In this document: piece by piece, positions 52,190 through 62,140 of the stretch | Numbering within the stretch: the first letter of the stretch is position 1 | Layout: each line of letters starts with the position of its first letter | Source: Chloroflexales bacterium ZM16-3 | GTDB lineage: Bacteria; Chloroflexota; Chloroflexia; Chloroflexales; Chloroflexaceae | Direction: 5' to 3' | Length of the DNA stretch: 64,000 nucleotides | Assembly: GCA_004138175.2 (NCBI GenBank) | Contig: RYFE02000016.1 | Location: forward strand, 45,860-109,859 | Notes under the pieces: model-generated | Told to the model about the DNA's origin: nothing | Databases searched by the model: none | The model's input: the letters and a program-made list of their open reading frames with translations, nothing else | Position numbers and translations under genes: made by a program

Positions 52190-53862
52190 AAAATCTGCAT
52201 CGTAAACGCCTGATCATCGTGGGCGGCGTTGCTGGCGGGGCCAGCGCGGCAGCCCGCGCACGCCGGCTGTGCGAAGACTGCGAGATCATCGTGTTCGAGC
52301 GTGGCCCGCATGTGTCGTTTGCGAACTGCGGACTGCCGTATCTTGTCGGCGGTGAAATTGCGGAGCAAGATAGCCTCTTGGTGCAAACGCCCGCCAGCCT
52401 CAAGGCGCGCTTCAATCTGGATGTGCGCATCAACACCGAGGTGATCGGCATCGATCGCGCGGCCTGCTCCGTCGCGGTCCGCGAGGTGGAAACGGGACGT
52501 GAATACCGAGAAGGCTACGACGCACTGATCCTGTCCATGGGCGCAGCGCCGCTGAAGCCGCCCATCCCCGGGATCGCGCGCCCGCACCATTTCGTGGTGA
52601 GAAGCATCCCAGACGTGGAACAGATCATGGCCTGGTCGCATGATTGCCAGGCTTGTCGCGTCGTTGTCGTCGGCGGCGGGTACATCGGACTCGAAATGGC
52701 CGAGCAGCTGCGACATCGCGGGTTCAACGTTACCGTGGTGGAAGCGCTGCCCCAGGTGATGGCCCCCTTCGACCCGGAGATGGCTGCCTGGCTGCACGCG
52801 GAGCTGCGCGCCAATGACGTTGCCCTCTATCTCAACGATCCCGTCCTATCGTTCGAGCCGCCCTCGGAGCAGGAGCCAGCCCGCGCGTCGATCGTGGTGC
52901 TGAAGAGCGGCCAGCGGTTGCCCGCCGACACGGTCATTCTCGGGTTGGGTGTGAAACCTGACGTGGCGCTGGCAAGGGAGGCCGGTTTGGAGATCGGGAA
53001 ACGCGGCGGCATCAGGGTCAACCACCACCTCCAGACCAGCGACCCGCAGATCTGGGCAGTTGGGGATGCCATTGAGGTACGTGATGGGGTCACAAACGAA
53101 TGGGCGCTGATCCCGCTGGCTGGCCCGGCAAATCGCCAAGGCCGCATCGCTGCCGATTCGGTCTTTGGGCGCCCGTCCCGCTACGAGCACACGTGGGGAA
53201 CGGCCGTCCTGCGGCTGTTCACGCTCACCGCAGGGTGCACTGGTGCAAATGAGCAGGCCCTTCGTCGCGCAGCCATCCCATTCCAGGCGCTTCACCTTCA
53301 CCCCAACGCGCACGCGGGGTATTACCCCGGCGCCGAACCGATCGCGCTGAAAGTCCTGTTCGCACCCGACACGGGCAAGCTGCTCGGCGCGCAAGCCATC
53401 GGGCATGATGGCGTAGACAAGCGCATTGATGTCCTGGCGACCGCGCTCAAGGCCGGGATGACGGTGCAAGACCTTGCCGAATTGGAGCTGGCCTACGCAC
53501 CGCCGTATGGATCGGCGAAAGACCCGGTCAACCTTGCGGGCATGGCGGCGACGAACGTGCTCGCCGGCGATGTGGCGCTGGCGCAGTGGAACGAGGTTGC
53601 CGCCCTTGACCCGCGCGCGACGCTGCTGCTCGATGTCCGGGATAGCGACGAGCGCGCCGCAGGGTTCATTCCCGGCTCGACTCACATCCCATTGGATGAC
53701 CTGCGCCGTCGTTTGGGTGAGCTGCCGCGCGACCGTGAGATCATCACGTATTGCCAGAGTGGTCAGCGCTCCTACATTGCCGCGCGCATCCTGAGCCAAC
53801 ACGGCTTCCGCGTGCGCAACCTGTCCGGCTCGTATCTTACCTGGCGAGCCGCCCAACAGTAA
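52186..53862 (+). CDS. CoA-disulfide reductase with rhodanese domain
   Basis: 558 residues. FAD-binding IIVGGVAGGASAAARARR, the single redox Cys 48 in SFANCGLPY (as in CoA-disulfide reductase and NADH oxidase), NAD-binding VVVVGGGYIGLEMAEQL, and a C-terminal dimer domain. From about residue 460 a rhodanese domain with the loop CQSGQR (Cys 523). Such fusions reduce CoA disulfide, persulfides or polysulfide with NAD(P)H. Translation is coupled to ackA (ATGA overlap), linking thiol/CoA redox to acetyl phosphate metabolism in a stress setting. Confidence 0.92.
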   Translation: MKNLHRKRLIIVGGVAGGASAAARARRLCEDCEIIVFERGPHVSFANCGLPYLVGGEIAEQDSLLVQTPASLKARFNLDVRINTEVIGIDRAACSVAVREVETGREYREGYDALILSMGAAPLKPPIPGIARPHHFVVRSIPDVEQIMAWSHDCQACRVVVVGGGYIGLEMAEQLRHRGFNVTVVEALPQVMAPFDPEMAAWLHAELRANDVALYLNDPVLSFEPPSEQEPARASIVVLKSGQRLPADTVILGLGVKPDVALAREAGLEIGKRGGIRVNHHLQTSDPQIWAVGDAIEVRDGVTNEWALIPLAGPANRQGRIAADSVFGRPSRYEHTWGTAVLRLFTLTAGCTGANEQALRRAAIPFQALHLHPNAHAGYYPGAEPIALKVLFAPDTGKLLGAQAIGHDGVDKRIDVLATALKAGMTVQDLAELELAYAPPYGSAKDPVNLAGMAATNVLAGDVALAQWNEVAALDPRATLLLDVRDSDERAAGFIPGSTHIPLDDLRRRLGELPRDREIITYCQSGQRSYIAARILSQHGFRVRNLSGSYLTWRAAQQ

Positions 53863-54002
53863 CAGCGCACTGCGAGCTTGTCCCACACTTTCTCGCTGCG
53901 CCTACGACATGCTGCTGGGCCGCTTTCATGTAACGGCACTCGGACCATCAAACTCTTCCTCCATCTATCGAAGGACGAACAGCGCAATATAGTGGCTCAA
54001 GT

Positions 54003-54225
54003 TGTCAAGACACACTTTTGGCCAGATATCCGTAGATCGCGAACCGGGTTTGGGAAGAAAGGCTTGACACTGGTGCCACCATAATGGACGCCGATGTGCG
54101 TGAAATCATGCCCGACATGCGCTGTCCACCGCCTCCAGGACGAATGGCAACTCCAGCGTGTCATCGAGTACCCAGCTCACCACAGCGCGCGCGTACCAGT
54201 CCAGCACGGCGACCAAGCGGGACGA
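54003..54225 (-). mobile_element. Remnant of an IS3 element like the one at 62920
   Basis: TGTCAAGACACACTTTTGGC at 54003 matches the end of the element starting at 62920 (TGTCAAGACACCAATTTGGC). On the minus strand 54110-54225 encodes LVAVLDWYARAVVSWVLDDT and on to LELPFVLEAV, similar to the integrase core at 63061-63885. Several hundred bases between end and core are deleted. The remnant runs straight into an AlkD-like fragment. Confidence 0.75.
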
Positions 54226-54400
54226 GGAGTTCGTCAAGCGGGCCGGCTTCGTCCTGATGGCGCAGGTGGCCGGCAAGGATAAGCGCGCTCCTGCCGAATT
54301 GCTCCACCACTACCTCGCCCGCGCCGAGCGCGAGGCACACGACGAGCGCAACTTCGTGAAGAAGGCGGTGAACTGGGCTATCCGCGAGATCGGGTGGCGC
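54221..54400 (+). pseudogene. DNA alkylation repair (AlkD-like) gene fragment
   Basis: The frame reads RDEEFVKRAGFVLMAQVAGKD then EREAHDERNFVKKAVNWAIREIG, the C-terminal HEAT-like part of AlkD-family proteins. The N-terminal part is missing and is replaced by IS3 sequence; the tail is lost at about 54400. No function remains. Confidence 0.75.
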
Positions 54401-54546
54401 CGGCGGAGGTCGCTGAGCGCCAGTAGCTTCAGCGACTCATTCAGCTCGTTGATGTAGCTCAGCTTCTGCCAGGCCGGAGTCACGCGACAGTGCGCGATCA
54501 GCAGGGCTGCGGTGGCTGGGGAGCAATCCGAGGGATCCGCTGACAT
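54391..54546 (-). pseudogene. N-terminal fragment of a small protein
   Basis: The ATG at 54546 has AAGGAGATG before it. The first 52 residues include RVTPAWQKLSYINELNESLKLLALSDLRRRHP, a pattern I associate with a small uncharacterised family common in such genomes. After that the frame runs antisense into the AlkD fragment, so it is truncated by a junction at about 54390. With its start signals intact it may still be expressed as a fusion. Confidence 0.5.
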
Positions 54547-54611
54547 AAGCCATCTCCTTGGGAACCATCAGGCTGCGCGCGGTGTTATGAGCGATGCCGG
54601 AATCATTATAG

Positions 54612-54725
54612 GCAATACCGCAGAAGTAACGCTGTGAAGCGTCCTGTCATTCTGAGCGAAGCGAAGAATCCCGACCGGGACCCTTCGCTTCGCTCAGGGT
54701 GACAGCGTTACTTCTGCTCTACTGC
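54612..54725. mobile_element. MITE, 114-bp copy with perfect 8-bp duplication
   Basis: Ends GCAATACCGCAGAAG and CTTCTGCTCTACTGC. The duplication CATTATAG flanks it exactly (54604-54611 and 54726-54733). The sequence is nearly the reverse complement of the copy at 48007-48120. Confidence 0.95.
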
Positions 54726-54831
54726 CATTATAGCATTCCCATGCGCAGCGGCTCAGGCCATGCGGCGCATGCGGGGAGATCGGCGTCCTCATTATGATGT
54801 GGTACGTGTCCGTGGGCGCATCGCTTGGTCG

Positions 54832-55402
54832 CTACGTCCAGCGGGTCAGGATGACCTCGCGCTGGAAGATCCGGCTCGCGCCCCACACCGCCAGCCCGGC
54901 GACCAGCGCCAACACTCCGGCCGCGACCAGGGCGACCAGCGGGCTGAGCACCAGTACCCCGGTGAGCTGGCCGAAGAACACGCCCAGGAAGGGCACGACC
55001 ACCCAGGCCGAGAACTGCTGGGCGGTGCGCGGGTCGTTCACCCGCGACGAGACCGCCACCATCACCGCGATCGCGATCAGCGCCAGCAGCGGCGTGCAGG
55101 CCAGGAACACCGTCAGCCAGCCGGGGCTGACCACCGCCGCGAACACGCGCGGACTGCGCGCGCTCAACCACACGCTGGTGATATACAGCCCGCCGCAAGC
55201 CCAGGTCAGCACCATCGACGGGATGAGCGCGGCGAGCATCTTGCCGGCCAGCAGCTCCCAGGTCTGCACCGGCGTGGCCAAACAGCGCGGTGCGCAGGTT
55301 GAGCGGGGTGTCTACGCGCAGCAGCCGGGTGCGGAAGACGCCGATCAGGTCGCACAGCTCGTCAGCCTCGGGCAGGTTGTGGGTGGTCAGAAAGAATGGC
55401 AT
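54832..55402 (-). pseudogene. ABC transporter ATPase tail fused to permease remnant
   Basis: From 55402 the minus strand reads FLTTHNLPEADELCDLIGVF, which is the H-loop and C-terminal region of an ABC-2-type ATPase. At about 55280 this joins, in another frame, TPVQTWELLAGKMLAALIPSM and four more hydrophobic segments of an ABC-2 permease (149 residues to 54832). The rest of the ATPase, the intergenic region and the permease N-terminus have been deleted. The regulator remnant just upstream probably belonged to the same operon. Confidence 0.75.
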
Positions 55403-55416
55403 ACATACGCTTCTCT

Positions 55417-55670
55417 TCTTACCCCTCGTGGTGGGCGATCTCGGTGCGCAGCGTATAGACCTTCTCCAGGGTGCCGCGCACCGGGCGGGTCGCGATGACC
55501 GTGACCACGTCGCCCTACACGAGCTTGTGGATCTGGCGGTAGAGGGTGGCCTGTGGCACGTCGGGGAGCACGCCCGCCAGCTGTTGGACGGTCAACTGCT
55601 GGACGGTCAGCGCCACGATGATCCGCAGCCGGATGGGGTGCAGCAGCAGGTCCGCAGGTGAGGTGCTCAT
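55417..55670 (-). pseudogene. Winged-helix regulator with in-frame TAG
   Basis: The ATG at 55670 opens MSTSPADLLLHPIRLRIIVAL, then LAGVLPDVPQATLYRQIHKLV, an ArsR-like winged helix. Codon 52 is TAG (55515-55517). The same frame continues GDVVTVIATRPVRGTLEKVY to a TAA at 55417. A single nonsense change broke it. It lies upstream of the ABC remnant and presumably controlled it. Confidence 0.7.
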
Positions 55671-55732
55671 GGTAGCGCGCCTTCTACATTATCATTATCG
55701 ACAATGATTATATTCACCGAAGTGATGATACC

Positions 55733-56255
55733 TTGCCCGATGCGGTGCTCGGGGTGCTTGATCGCTGGATTGATGCCGAGATTGATTGGGCACAGGTTCC
55801 ATCCTTCGCCGTGCTGGGGATCGATGAGATTGCCCTCAAGAAGGGCCATCGGGATTACGTCGTAATCGTGACCGCGCAGCGTCCCAACGGCGAATTACAA
55901 CTCCTCGCCGTCCTCCCTGATCGGACGACCGCGACCGTGCGCACGTGGCTCGCAGGCATCCCAACCAGTGTCCGCCGCCAGATTCGTACGGTCTGTACCG
56001 ATATGTGGGTGCCCTATGTGACGGCGGTGGAGGAGGTGTTGCCGCACGCCGCCGTGGCTGGATCGCATCGCCAACTCCTTCCGGCATCACCAGAGCAGCG
56101 GCTTTGTCGAGGGGCTCAACAACAAGATCAAGGTGCTCAAGCGCCGCTGCTTTGGCATCTACAACCTGCGGCACCTGTTCCAACACATCACCCTTGACTT
56201 GGACGGCTATCGCCGGTTTCGCCCCAAACCCACACCAGTTACCCACGAGATGTAG
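55733..56255 (+). pseudogene. ISL3-family transposase, truncated and internally deleted
   Basis: Reads LGIDEIALKKGHRDYVVIV, LLAVLPDRTTATVRTWLAGIP and TVCTDMW, the DDE core of ISL3 transposases. After VEEVLPHAA about 150 residues are absent and, in another frame, the C-terminal SSGFVEGLNNKIKVLKRR ... GYRRF follows to TAG 56255. The N-terminal zinc finger is also missing. No terminal repeats found. Confidence 0.8.
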
Positions 56256-56370
56256 TGGCTCCACCGGGAAATCCTGGAGAGCCAAAGCCTTCTTGTGCTC
56301 TGCTCTTCGCCCCTGCAAATGCTCGTACGAGCGGGTGGAGCGCGTAGAATGGTGAGCCATTCAGATCAAC

Positions 56371-57010
56371 CTATTGTACATCAAGCAGTGCGAGGTCTGA
56401 CAAACGCTCCACAGCTCGGCCAAAAGAGAATCCCTGCACGTCAGCAGTTGCACTGAGTGCTTCACTGCTTGCACTAGCTGGGAAGAAGGTCATAACCAGT
56501 AATACCCGACGCGCTGCTTCGTCGAGCAATGACCAGGCACGAGTGAACAGATCCTCGAACAATTCACCGCGTGCCGCGTAGAGATCATCAACCACCTGCT
56601 GCAAGGGTCGGCGCTCGTACTTGATCAGCCCAAGCGTCATCTCGATGGCCTTCGGATTCCCACCCGTGGCGGCGGCCAGTGGTTCGATCTGTGCCTGACT
56701 CGCGCCGTTTCTCGTCGTGCTCGAACTGGGTAAAGCCCGGGTAGTCGAGGGTGCGAGCGATCTCGTCGAGCACGATGCTGAGAGCAGGGCGCGCATCTCG
56801 GCCAGCGCACCCTTCGTAAGCAGCCGCAGATCCTCCAGGTACTCGCCGCCCTTGGCGTGGTAGCGATACCAGCGCCGCTCGTCGTCGAGCGGGATGAGGA
56901 ACAGGTTCTCCTGCTCCAGCCGGTCGAGCATCAGCAGCAGCCAGAAACGCTTTCCAGATCTCCGCAGCCGGCAACCCTAACGCGCCATAGCGCGCATTAT
57001 GCCCGGCTAA
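56371..57010 (-). pseudogene. Chimera of three signalling-gene fragments
   Basis: Three pieces on the minus strand: about 56860-56950 reads [21 protein letters not shown], the STAND-LuxR type (compare the gene at 57255); about 56785-56855 reads GEYLEDLRLLTKGALAEMRALL, like the dimerisation region of a HisKA_3 histidine kinase; about 56371-56700 reads ATGGNPKAIEMTLGLIKYERR and on through FPASASSEAL, like an NB-ARC/STAND ATPase. The first two share a frame and the third is partly shifted. It looks like the result of repeated deletions between signalling genes. Confidence 0.6.
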
Positions 57011-57254
57011 GGGCAAGAACTACTTCAGCTCTTTCAGCCTTTATTCTGTCCTGAAGCCATCTTGTTGCTGCACGTGTTCACATTTATGAATTGGAGCATC
57101 GCGCAACACCCAGTATGTGGCGGCAGGATCTGCGGCTTCACCGTCGTCATGTCTCCCTTGGTGCGTGCGCTAAGGATATACCCTGGGCGTGCTGGCCACT
57201 GCGGGCGCAGTGATCCATCCCCCACGGAAGCGGCGTATGTTCTATACTGCTGCT

Positions 57255-59912
57255 ATGCCGACCCTCGTGATCGCGACCAAGCTGTTTATCCCCCCGCCCC
57301 GGCCAGACGCGGTTCCCCGCCCTGCCCTGGTTGTGCGGCTGAACGCGGGCCTCCATCGCAAACTGACCCTCCTCGCGGCTCCGGCCGGCTTTGGGAAGAC
57401 CAGCCTGGCCAGCGCGTGGCTTGCCGACTGCGGGCGGCCCGCAGCCTGGCTCTCGCTCGACGAAGGGGATGCTGACCCGGCCCGCTTTCTGACCTACCTC
57501 ATCGCCGCGTTGCAGACGCTTTCGCCCACCATCGGGGCCGATGTGCTTGCCCTCCTCCAGTCCTCGCAACCTCCATCCATCGACGCCCTCCTGCCGCTCT
57601 TGCTCAACCAGATCGCGACCCTGCCCCGGCCGGCGATTCTCGTGCTTGAAGATTACCACCTGCTCGATTCGCGGCCGATTGACCAGGCCCTCGGCGTGCT
57701 GGTCGAGCACCTGCCCGCGCAGCTGCACCTGGTGATCGCCACCCGCGAGGATCCGCCGCTGCCCCTGGCTCGCCTGCGCGCCCGTGATCAGCTCTCCGAG
57801 CTGCGCGCCAGCGACTTGCGCTTTACGCCAGACGAGGCGGCCATGTTCCTCAACCAGGTGATGGGCCTGGATCTCGCGGCGGAGCATGTCGCCGCTCTGG
57901 AGGCGCGCACCGAAGGCTGGATTGCCGGGCTTCAGTTGGCGGCGCTCTCGCTGCGCGAGCGGGAGGACGTGCCTGGATTCATCAGGGCATTCGCCGGAGA
58001 CAACCGCTACATTCTAGACTATCTGGCCGAGGAGGTTGTGCAGCGCCAGCCGGACCATATTCAACGCTTCTTACTGCAGACCTCGGTGCTCGACCGCCTG
58101 TGCGGCCCGCTGTGCGATGCGATCCTGGACGCCCCTGCCGCTTCCGGGCAGGCAATTCTGGCCTATCTGGAACAGGCTAACCTGTTCCTCGTCCCGCTGG
58201 ATAATGAGCGCCGCTGGTACCGCTACCATCAGCTCTTTGTCGAGGTGCTACGCCAGCGCCTGCACCAGCGAGGTGCTACAGACCCGGGGGAGGCACTGCG
58301 GGATGTGGCCGGATTACATCAACGTGCAAGCGTTTGGTACGAAGCGCAAGGGCTGAAGCTTGAAGCATTTCAGCACGCGGCGGCTGCCAATGATCTTGCG
58401 CGCGCCGAGCGCCTGATTGAGGGGTCGGGGGTGCCGCTGCACTTTCGTGGCGCGGGCGCCCCAATCCGTCGCTGGCTCGAGGCACTGCCCAGGGCAGCGC
58501 TAAACGAGCGGCCCTCGCTGTGGGTGACCTATGCCTCGACGCTGTTGTTTGGCGGGCAACCCACTGCGGTCGAGCCGAAGCTCCAGGCTGCCGAGGCAGC
58601 GCTCCAAGCCGCCGATCCCGACGAGCGAACCCGCGATCTTGTCGGGCGGATCGCCTCCATGCGTGCGACGCTGGCCGTGATGCAGCATAATGCTGCAGCT
58701 ATTATTGCCCAGTCGCGCCGCGCCCTGGAGTATCTGCACGCCAATAATCTGCCGTTCCGCACGGCCACGACCTGGACCCTGGGCTATGCCTATCAGCTTG
58801 AGGGCGACCGCGGCGCAGCCGGCCGGGCCTTTCGCGACGTGATTGCTGCCGGCTCCTCGTCTGGGGCCTCCATCTATACGATCGCGGCGACGATCAATCT
58901 CGGCCAGCTCCAGGAGGCAGACAACCAGCTATCGCTGGCGGCCGAGAGCTACCGGCGTGTCCTGCAGCTGGCCGGTGATCCGCCGGCTCCGATCGCCTGT
59001 GAGGCATATCTCGGCCTGGCCCGCATCGCCTACCAGTTGGACGACCTCGCTGCCACCCAGCAGTATGGGCAGCAGTGCCTCCAGCTCACCCGGCGGATCG
59101 AGCGGGTCGACACCTCCGCCTCGTACGCGCTGCTGCTCGCCCGCCTGCACCTGGCGCAAGGCGATCTGGATGGTGCTGCCGCCGTGCTCGATGGTGCCGA
59201 GGCGTTCGTGCGCCAGCATGGCTTCGCGTTTCGGATGCCAGAGATCGTCGCCGCACAGGTGCTGGTGCTGCTGCGCCAGGGGCATCTGGCGACAGCCGCG
59301 CAGCTGGCGGCCACCCATGAGTTGTCGCTGAGCCAGGCGCGGGTGCATCTGGCCCAGGGCGAGCCAACGACGGCATTGGTGCTGCTGGAGCCGCTGCGCC
59401 ACCGGGCGGAGGCACAAGGCTGGGCGGATGCGCACCTCGCGGTGCTGGTGCTGCAAGCGGTTGCGCTCCGCAGCGGCGGGGAAATGGACAAGGCACAGCG
59501 CGTGCTCGCTGAGGCGCTGGCGCTAGTGAAGCCGGAAGGCTTCATCCGCACGTTTGTCGACGAAGGCGCGCCGATGGCCGACCTGCTCGCGGAAGCCCTC
59601 GCCGCAGGGGTGGAGCCGACCTATGTACGCCGGCTACTGGCAGCATTCCCGCTTGCCGAGCCGGCGCAGACGGATCCATCGCCCGCGAGCGACCCCGATG
59701 GCAGGCTGGTCGAGCCGCTCAGCGAGCGCGAGTGCGAAGTGCTCGCGCTCATCGCCGAGGGGCTGACCAACCAGGACATCGCGGCCAGGCTCTATCTCTC
59801 ACTGCACACCGTCAAGGTTCACGCGCGCAACATCTACGCGAAACTGAGGGTCACGAGCCGCACCCAGGCCGTTGCCAGGGGCAGAGCCCTGGGAATCCTG
59901 GCCCAGACCTAG
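57255..59912 (+). CDS. MalT-like STAND ATPase LuxR-family regulator
   Basis: 885 residues from ATG 57255 ([18 protein letters not shown]), the usual family start. A TATACT box (57243-57248) lies only 6 bases before the ATG, suggesting a leaderless message; no ribosome site exists. Walker A is [10 protein letters not shown] (about residues 42-51), then [18 protein letters not shown] with no insert, and [10 protein letters not shown] as Walker B. Helical repeats follow from about 400 to 800, and the C-terminal LuxR helix-turn-helix is [22 protein letters not shown] ... [14 protein letters not shown]. It is complete, unlike its fragmentary neighbour. The NmrA-like gene downstream is a possible target. 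Confidence 0.92.
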   Translation: MPTLVIATKLFIPPPRPDAVPRPALVVRLNAGLHRKLTLLAAPAGFGKTSLASAWLADCGRPAAWLSLDEGDADPARFLTYLIAALQTLSPTIGADVLALLQSSQPPSIDALLPLLLNQIATLPRPAILVLEDYHLLDSRPIDQALGVLVEHLPAQLHLVIATREDPPLPLARLRARDQLSELRASDLRFTPDEAAMFLNQVMGLDLAAEHVAALEARTEGWIAGLQLAALSLREREDVPGFIRAFAGDNRYILDYLAEEVVQRQPDHIQRFLLQTSVLDRLCGPLCDAILDAPAASGQAILAYLEQANLFLVPLDNERRWYRYHQLFVEVLRQRLHQRGATDPGEALRDVAGLHQRASVWYEAQGLKLEAFQHAAAANDLARAERLIEGSGVPLHFRGAGAPIRRWLEALPRAALNERPSLWVTYASTLLFGGQPTAVEPKLQAAEAALQAADPDERTRDLVGRIASMRATLAVMQHNAAAIIAQSRRALEYLHANNLPFRTATTWTLGYAYQLEGDRGAAGRAFRDVIAAGSSSGASIYTIAATINLGQLQEADNQLSLAAESYRRVLQLAGDPPAPIACEAYLGLARIAYQLDDLAATQQYGQQCLQLTRRIERVDTSASYALLLARLHLAQGDLDGAAAVLDGAEAFVRQHGFAFRMPEIVAAQVLVLLRQGHLATAAQLAATHELSLSQARVHLAQGEPTTALVLLEPLRHRAEAQGWADAHLAVLVLQAVALRSGGEMDKAQRVLAEALALVKPEGFIRTFVDEGAPMADLLAEALAAGVEPTYVRRLLAAFPLAEPAQTDPSPASDPDGRLVEPLSERECEVLALIAEGLTNQDIAARLYLSLHTVKVHARNIYAKLRVTSRTQAVARGRALGILAQT

Positions 59913-60163
59913 CCGCCGGGAAGCCGCAGCGCGGCTGTGTGGTCCGAGCACCCCCAAAAAGCCGGCTGCCCAGAGCGCCCCGCCTCTTTGTCGTCCCTTC
60001 CGGTAGCTCCGACTAATCCTCTGGATACCACGCAGGAGGTATGACGTGCTCCTAAGCGGATGCTATGGTGAAGGCAAGCAACTATACCTGCTATCACATC
60101 AGGCGCGCGGGCCATCTGAGCCCGCAATAGACAGCCTGGAACGCACAAAGGAGGGGAGAACTG

Positions 60164-60958
60164 TTGAATACGCACAATGAACGGATTCACGGTCGGCTCA
60201 TTGACGGTAACGGGCGCATGCAGGAGTCTATGGGAGCAATGAAAGTGTGTATCGTCGGGGCGTCCGGCAAGCTTGGGCAGTACATGGTGCAACACGCGCT
60301 GGATCGGGGGTACGAGGTCGTCGGCGTGTGCCGGGAGGAAAGCGTCGGCAAGCTCGACGCATTTAAGGGACGCATAACCGTCGTCCCCGGCGCGACCGAC
60401 GACCGCGAGGTGATCAAGCGTGCGGTGGCGGGCTGCACCGGCGTGCTCGTCGTGCTCGTCCCGATGGGCATCCACGGCTACGCGTCGGGGACGGCCCAGG
60501 CGATCCTCGACCACGCCGAGCCAGGCGCACGGCTGGTGTTCTCCTGCGGGTGGCACATCACCCGCGACGGCCAGGACGTGTATTCGTGGCGGATCAAGGC
60601 CCTCGTCAACATCGCCGGTCGGCTCGCACGCCTGGCCCGCATGGTGGACCTCGATGACCAGGTGGAAGCGTGCCGACGGGTATTCGCCAGCGACGCGCGC
60701 TGGACGGTCGTGCGGGGGAGCGATCTCGAAGAGGGCGAGAGCCAGGGCCTGCCGGTGTGGAGCCGGCACGTGGGAGCCCCCATCCTGAAGAGCAACCGCA
60801 CACGCCGCGTCGATTTTGCCCTGTTCATGGTGGCGGCAATCGAGAACAACGGGCTGATCCACGAGGCCCCGGCGATTGTCGGCTGCCGGACACCCTCGGC
60901 GCTCGCGCACGCCGCCACCGGGGGCGGGATGACCACTGCCAGCCGGGGTGGCGTGTAG
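60164..60958 (+). CDS. NmrA-like NAD(P)-binding protein
   Basis: 264 residues from TTG 60164, chosen because AAGGAGGGG stands 8 bases before it; a later ATG at 60239 (MKVCIVGASG) would remove 25 residues and has no such site. The Rossmann motif is VGASGKLGQYMVQHAL. The atypical SDR/NmrA group lacks a catalytic Tyr-x3-Lys, as here. Such proteins sense or use NADP(H). The 251-bp region before it (59913-60163) holds no other recognisable gene. Confidence 0.78.
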   Translation: MNTHNERIHGRLIDGNGRMQESMGAMKVCIVGASGKLGQYMVQHALDRGYEVVGVCREESVGKLDAFKGRITVVPGATDDREVIKRAVAGCTGVLVVLVPMGIHGYASGTAQAILDHAEPGARLVFSCGWHITRDGQDVYSWRIKALVNIAGRLARLARMVDLDDQVEACRRVFASDARWTVVRGSDLEEGESQGLPVWSRHVGAPILKSNRTRRVDFALFMVAAIENNGLIHEAPAIVGCRTPSALAHAATGGGMTTASRGGV

Positions 60959-61025
60959 TGTCCGCTACCAGGATCAGGGCGTTTCTTCACTTCAGTGCGA
61001 GCTGACGCACGTGGCATGGCGGTAG

Positions 61026-61055
61026 CTCACGGACGGCAAGCACGTCGTCCGTGAG
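61026..61055. terminator. Hairpin after the NmrA-like gene
   Basis: 10-bp perfect stem CTCACGGACG/CGTCCGTGAG with a 10-base loop, 67 bp past the stop. There is no T-run, so terminator function is uncertain. Confidence 0.45.
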
Positions 61056-61141
61056 GCATATGCCAAACCTATGGTGCCTCCGCTCCCACGACGATACGCC
61101 TGTGACACAGGCTAGCCCATTGACCACAACAGGTACAGGAA

Positions 61142-61414
61142 ATGGAAAACAAACACAGCGCGGCATCAAGTCCGACTGAGCCTGTGATCTACCAACTCAG
61201 GCTCCAGGGCCGGCTGGGCGCTGATTGGAGCGACTGGCTTGAGGGGATGACGGTATCGCCGGCAGAGAACGGCGATACCCTTGTCACTGGCCTGGTAATT
61301 GACCAGGCCACCTTACACGGCCTGCTGAGAAAAGTGCGAGATCTCGGCATCCCATTGCTCGCGGTCAACCGTATTCAACCCGGCCAGACGGGCGGGCCAG
61401 TTGGCTCACCGTAA
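61142..61414 (+). CDS. Small conserved protein of unknown function
   Basis: 90 residues. IYQLRLQGRLGADWSDWLEGM, TLVTGLVIDQATLHGLLRKVRDLGIPLLAVNRI: a beta-strand start, an acidic turn and a helix rich in Leu, resembling a small widespread family (typically ...DQAALHGLL.KVRDLG.PL..V) annotated only as hypothetical. No metal or catalytic motif. The start has AGGA only two bases before the ATG, so translation may be weak. Intact in a region of broken genes, which suggests it is under selection. Confidence 0.7.
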   Translation: MENKHSAASSPTEPVIYQLRLQGRLGADWSDWLEGMTVSPAENGDTLVTGLVIDQATLHGLLRKVRDLGIPLLAVNRIQPGQTGGPVGSP

Positions 61415-61585
61415 TGGAGTAGGCGGGGCGTTGGGAGCGCTGTATAGGCATACAGAGCCTAGTCAGAGAGGCGCCGTCAACTACCATGCATGTGCATCAA
61501 TCGCCAAAACTGACCGCGAACGAAAGCGGCTTCTGTGGTACCGTTGGGGTGTTCAAACCCAAACAACGGAAGAACCACAAAAGCC

Positions 61586-62140
61586 ATGGAAACCATTCTA
61601 CCACTGCTCCACTGCCTGTCCGGCGAGATTACGAAGACGACGGTTCGCCAATTGAGCCGAATTGCGCTGGCGATGCTGGCCATGACGGGGCGCGTGACCA
61701 TGTTGGGACTCTCGCGCTGGACGGGAACCGGGGGGAGCTATCGCACCATCCAGCGCTTCTTTCATCGCACGCTGCCTTGGGCAGCAATCCTCTGGGTCTT
61801 CGTGCGTACGCAGCTGCTCACGCCCGGCGATGACGTGCTGCTGGTCGGGGATGCATGTGTCGTGACCAAAGCGGGCCACAAAACCCATGGCGTAGATCGC
61901 TTCTTCTCCAGCATCTTTGGCAAGCCCGTGCCGGAGGTCTCCTTGTTCGCGCTCGCCCTCGTCAGTCGCAGCAAACGGCAGGTATTCCCCGTGCAGGTGG
62001 AGCAGGTGCTGCGCGAACCTGCGGAGCCACCGCCCCCGACTCTGCCCGCTGCGGAGCGCATCGCGCAGCCGCATCAGCAGGATGCCGAGCATATTCCGGC
62101 CGTGGCCATCGCCGCCATCGGCCCAGAAAAAGGTCGATGA
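61586..62140 (+). pseudogene. Truncated DDE transposase
   Basis: From ATG 61586 it reads METILPLLHCLSGEITKTTV, then WTGTGGSYRTIQRFFHRTLPW and LLVGDACVVTKAGHKTHG, with the first Asp of a DDE core and the RFFSSIFGKPVPEVSLFAL stretch. The family is one of the IS4/IS701-like groups. It ends abruptly at about 62134 where it meets a kinase fragment in the opposite direction, so the second half with the remaining catalytic residues is gone. Confidence 0.75.
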
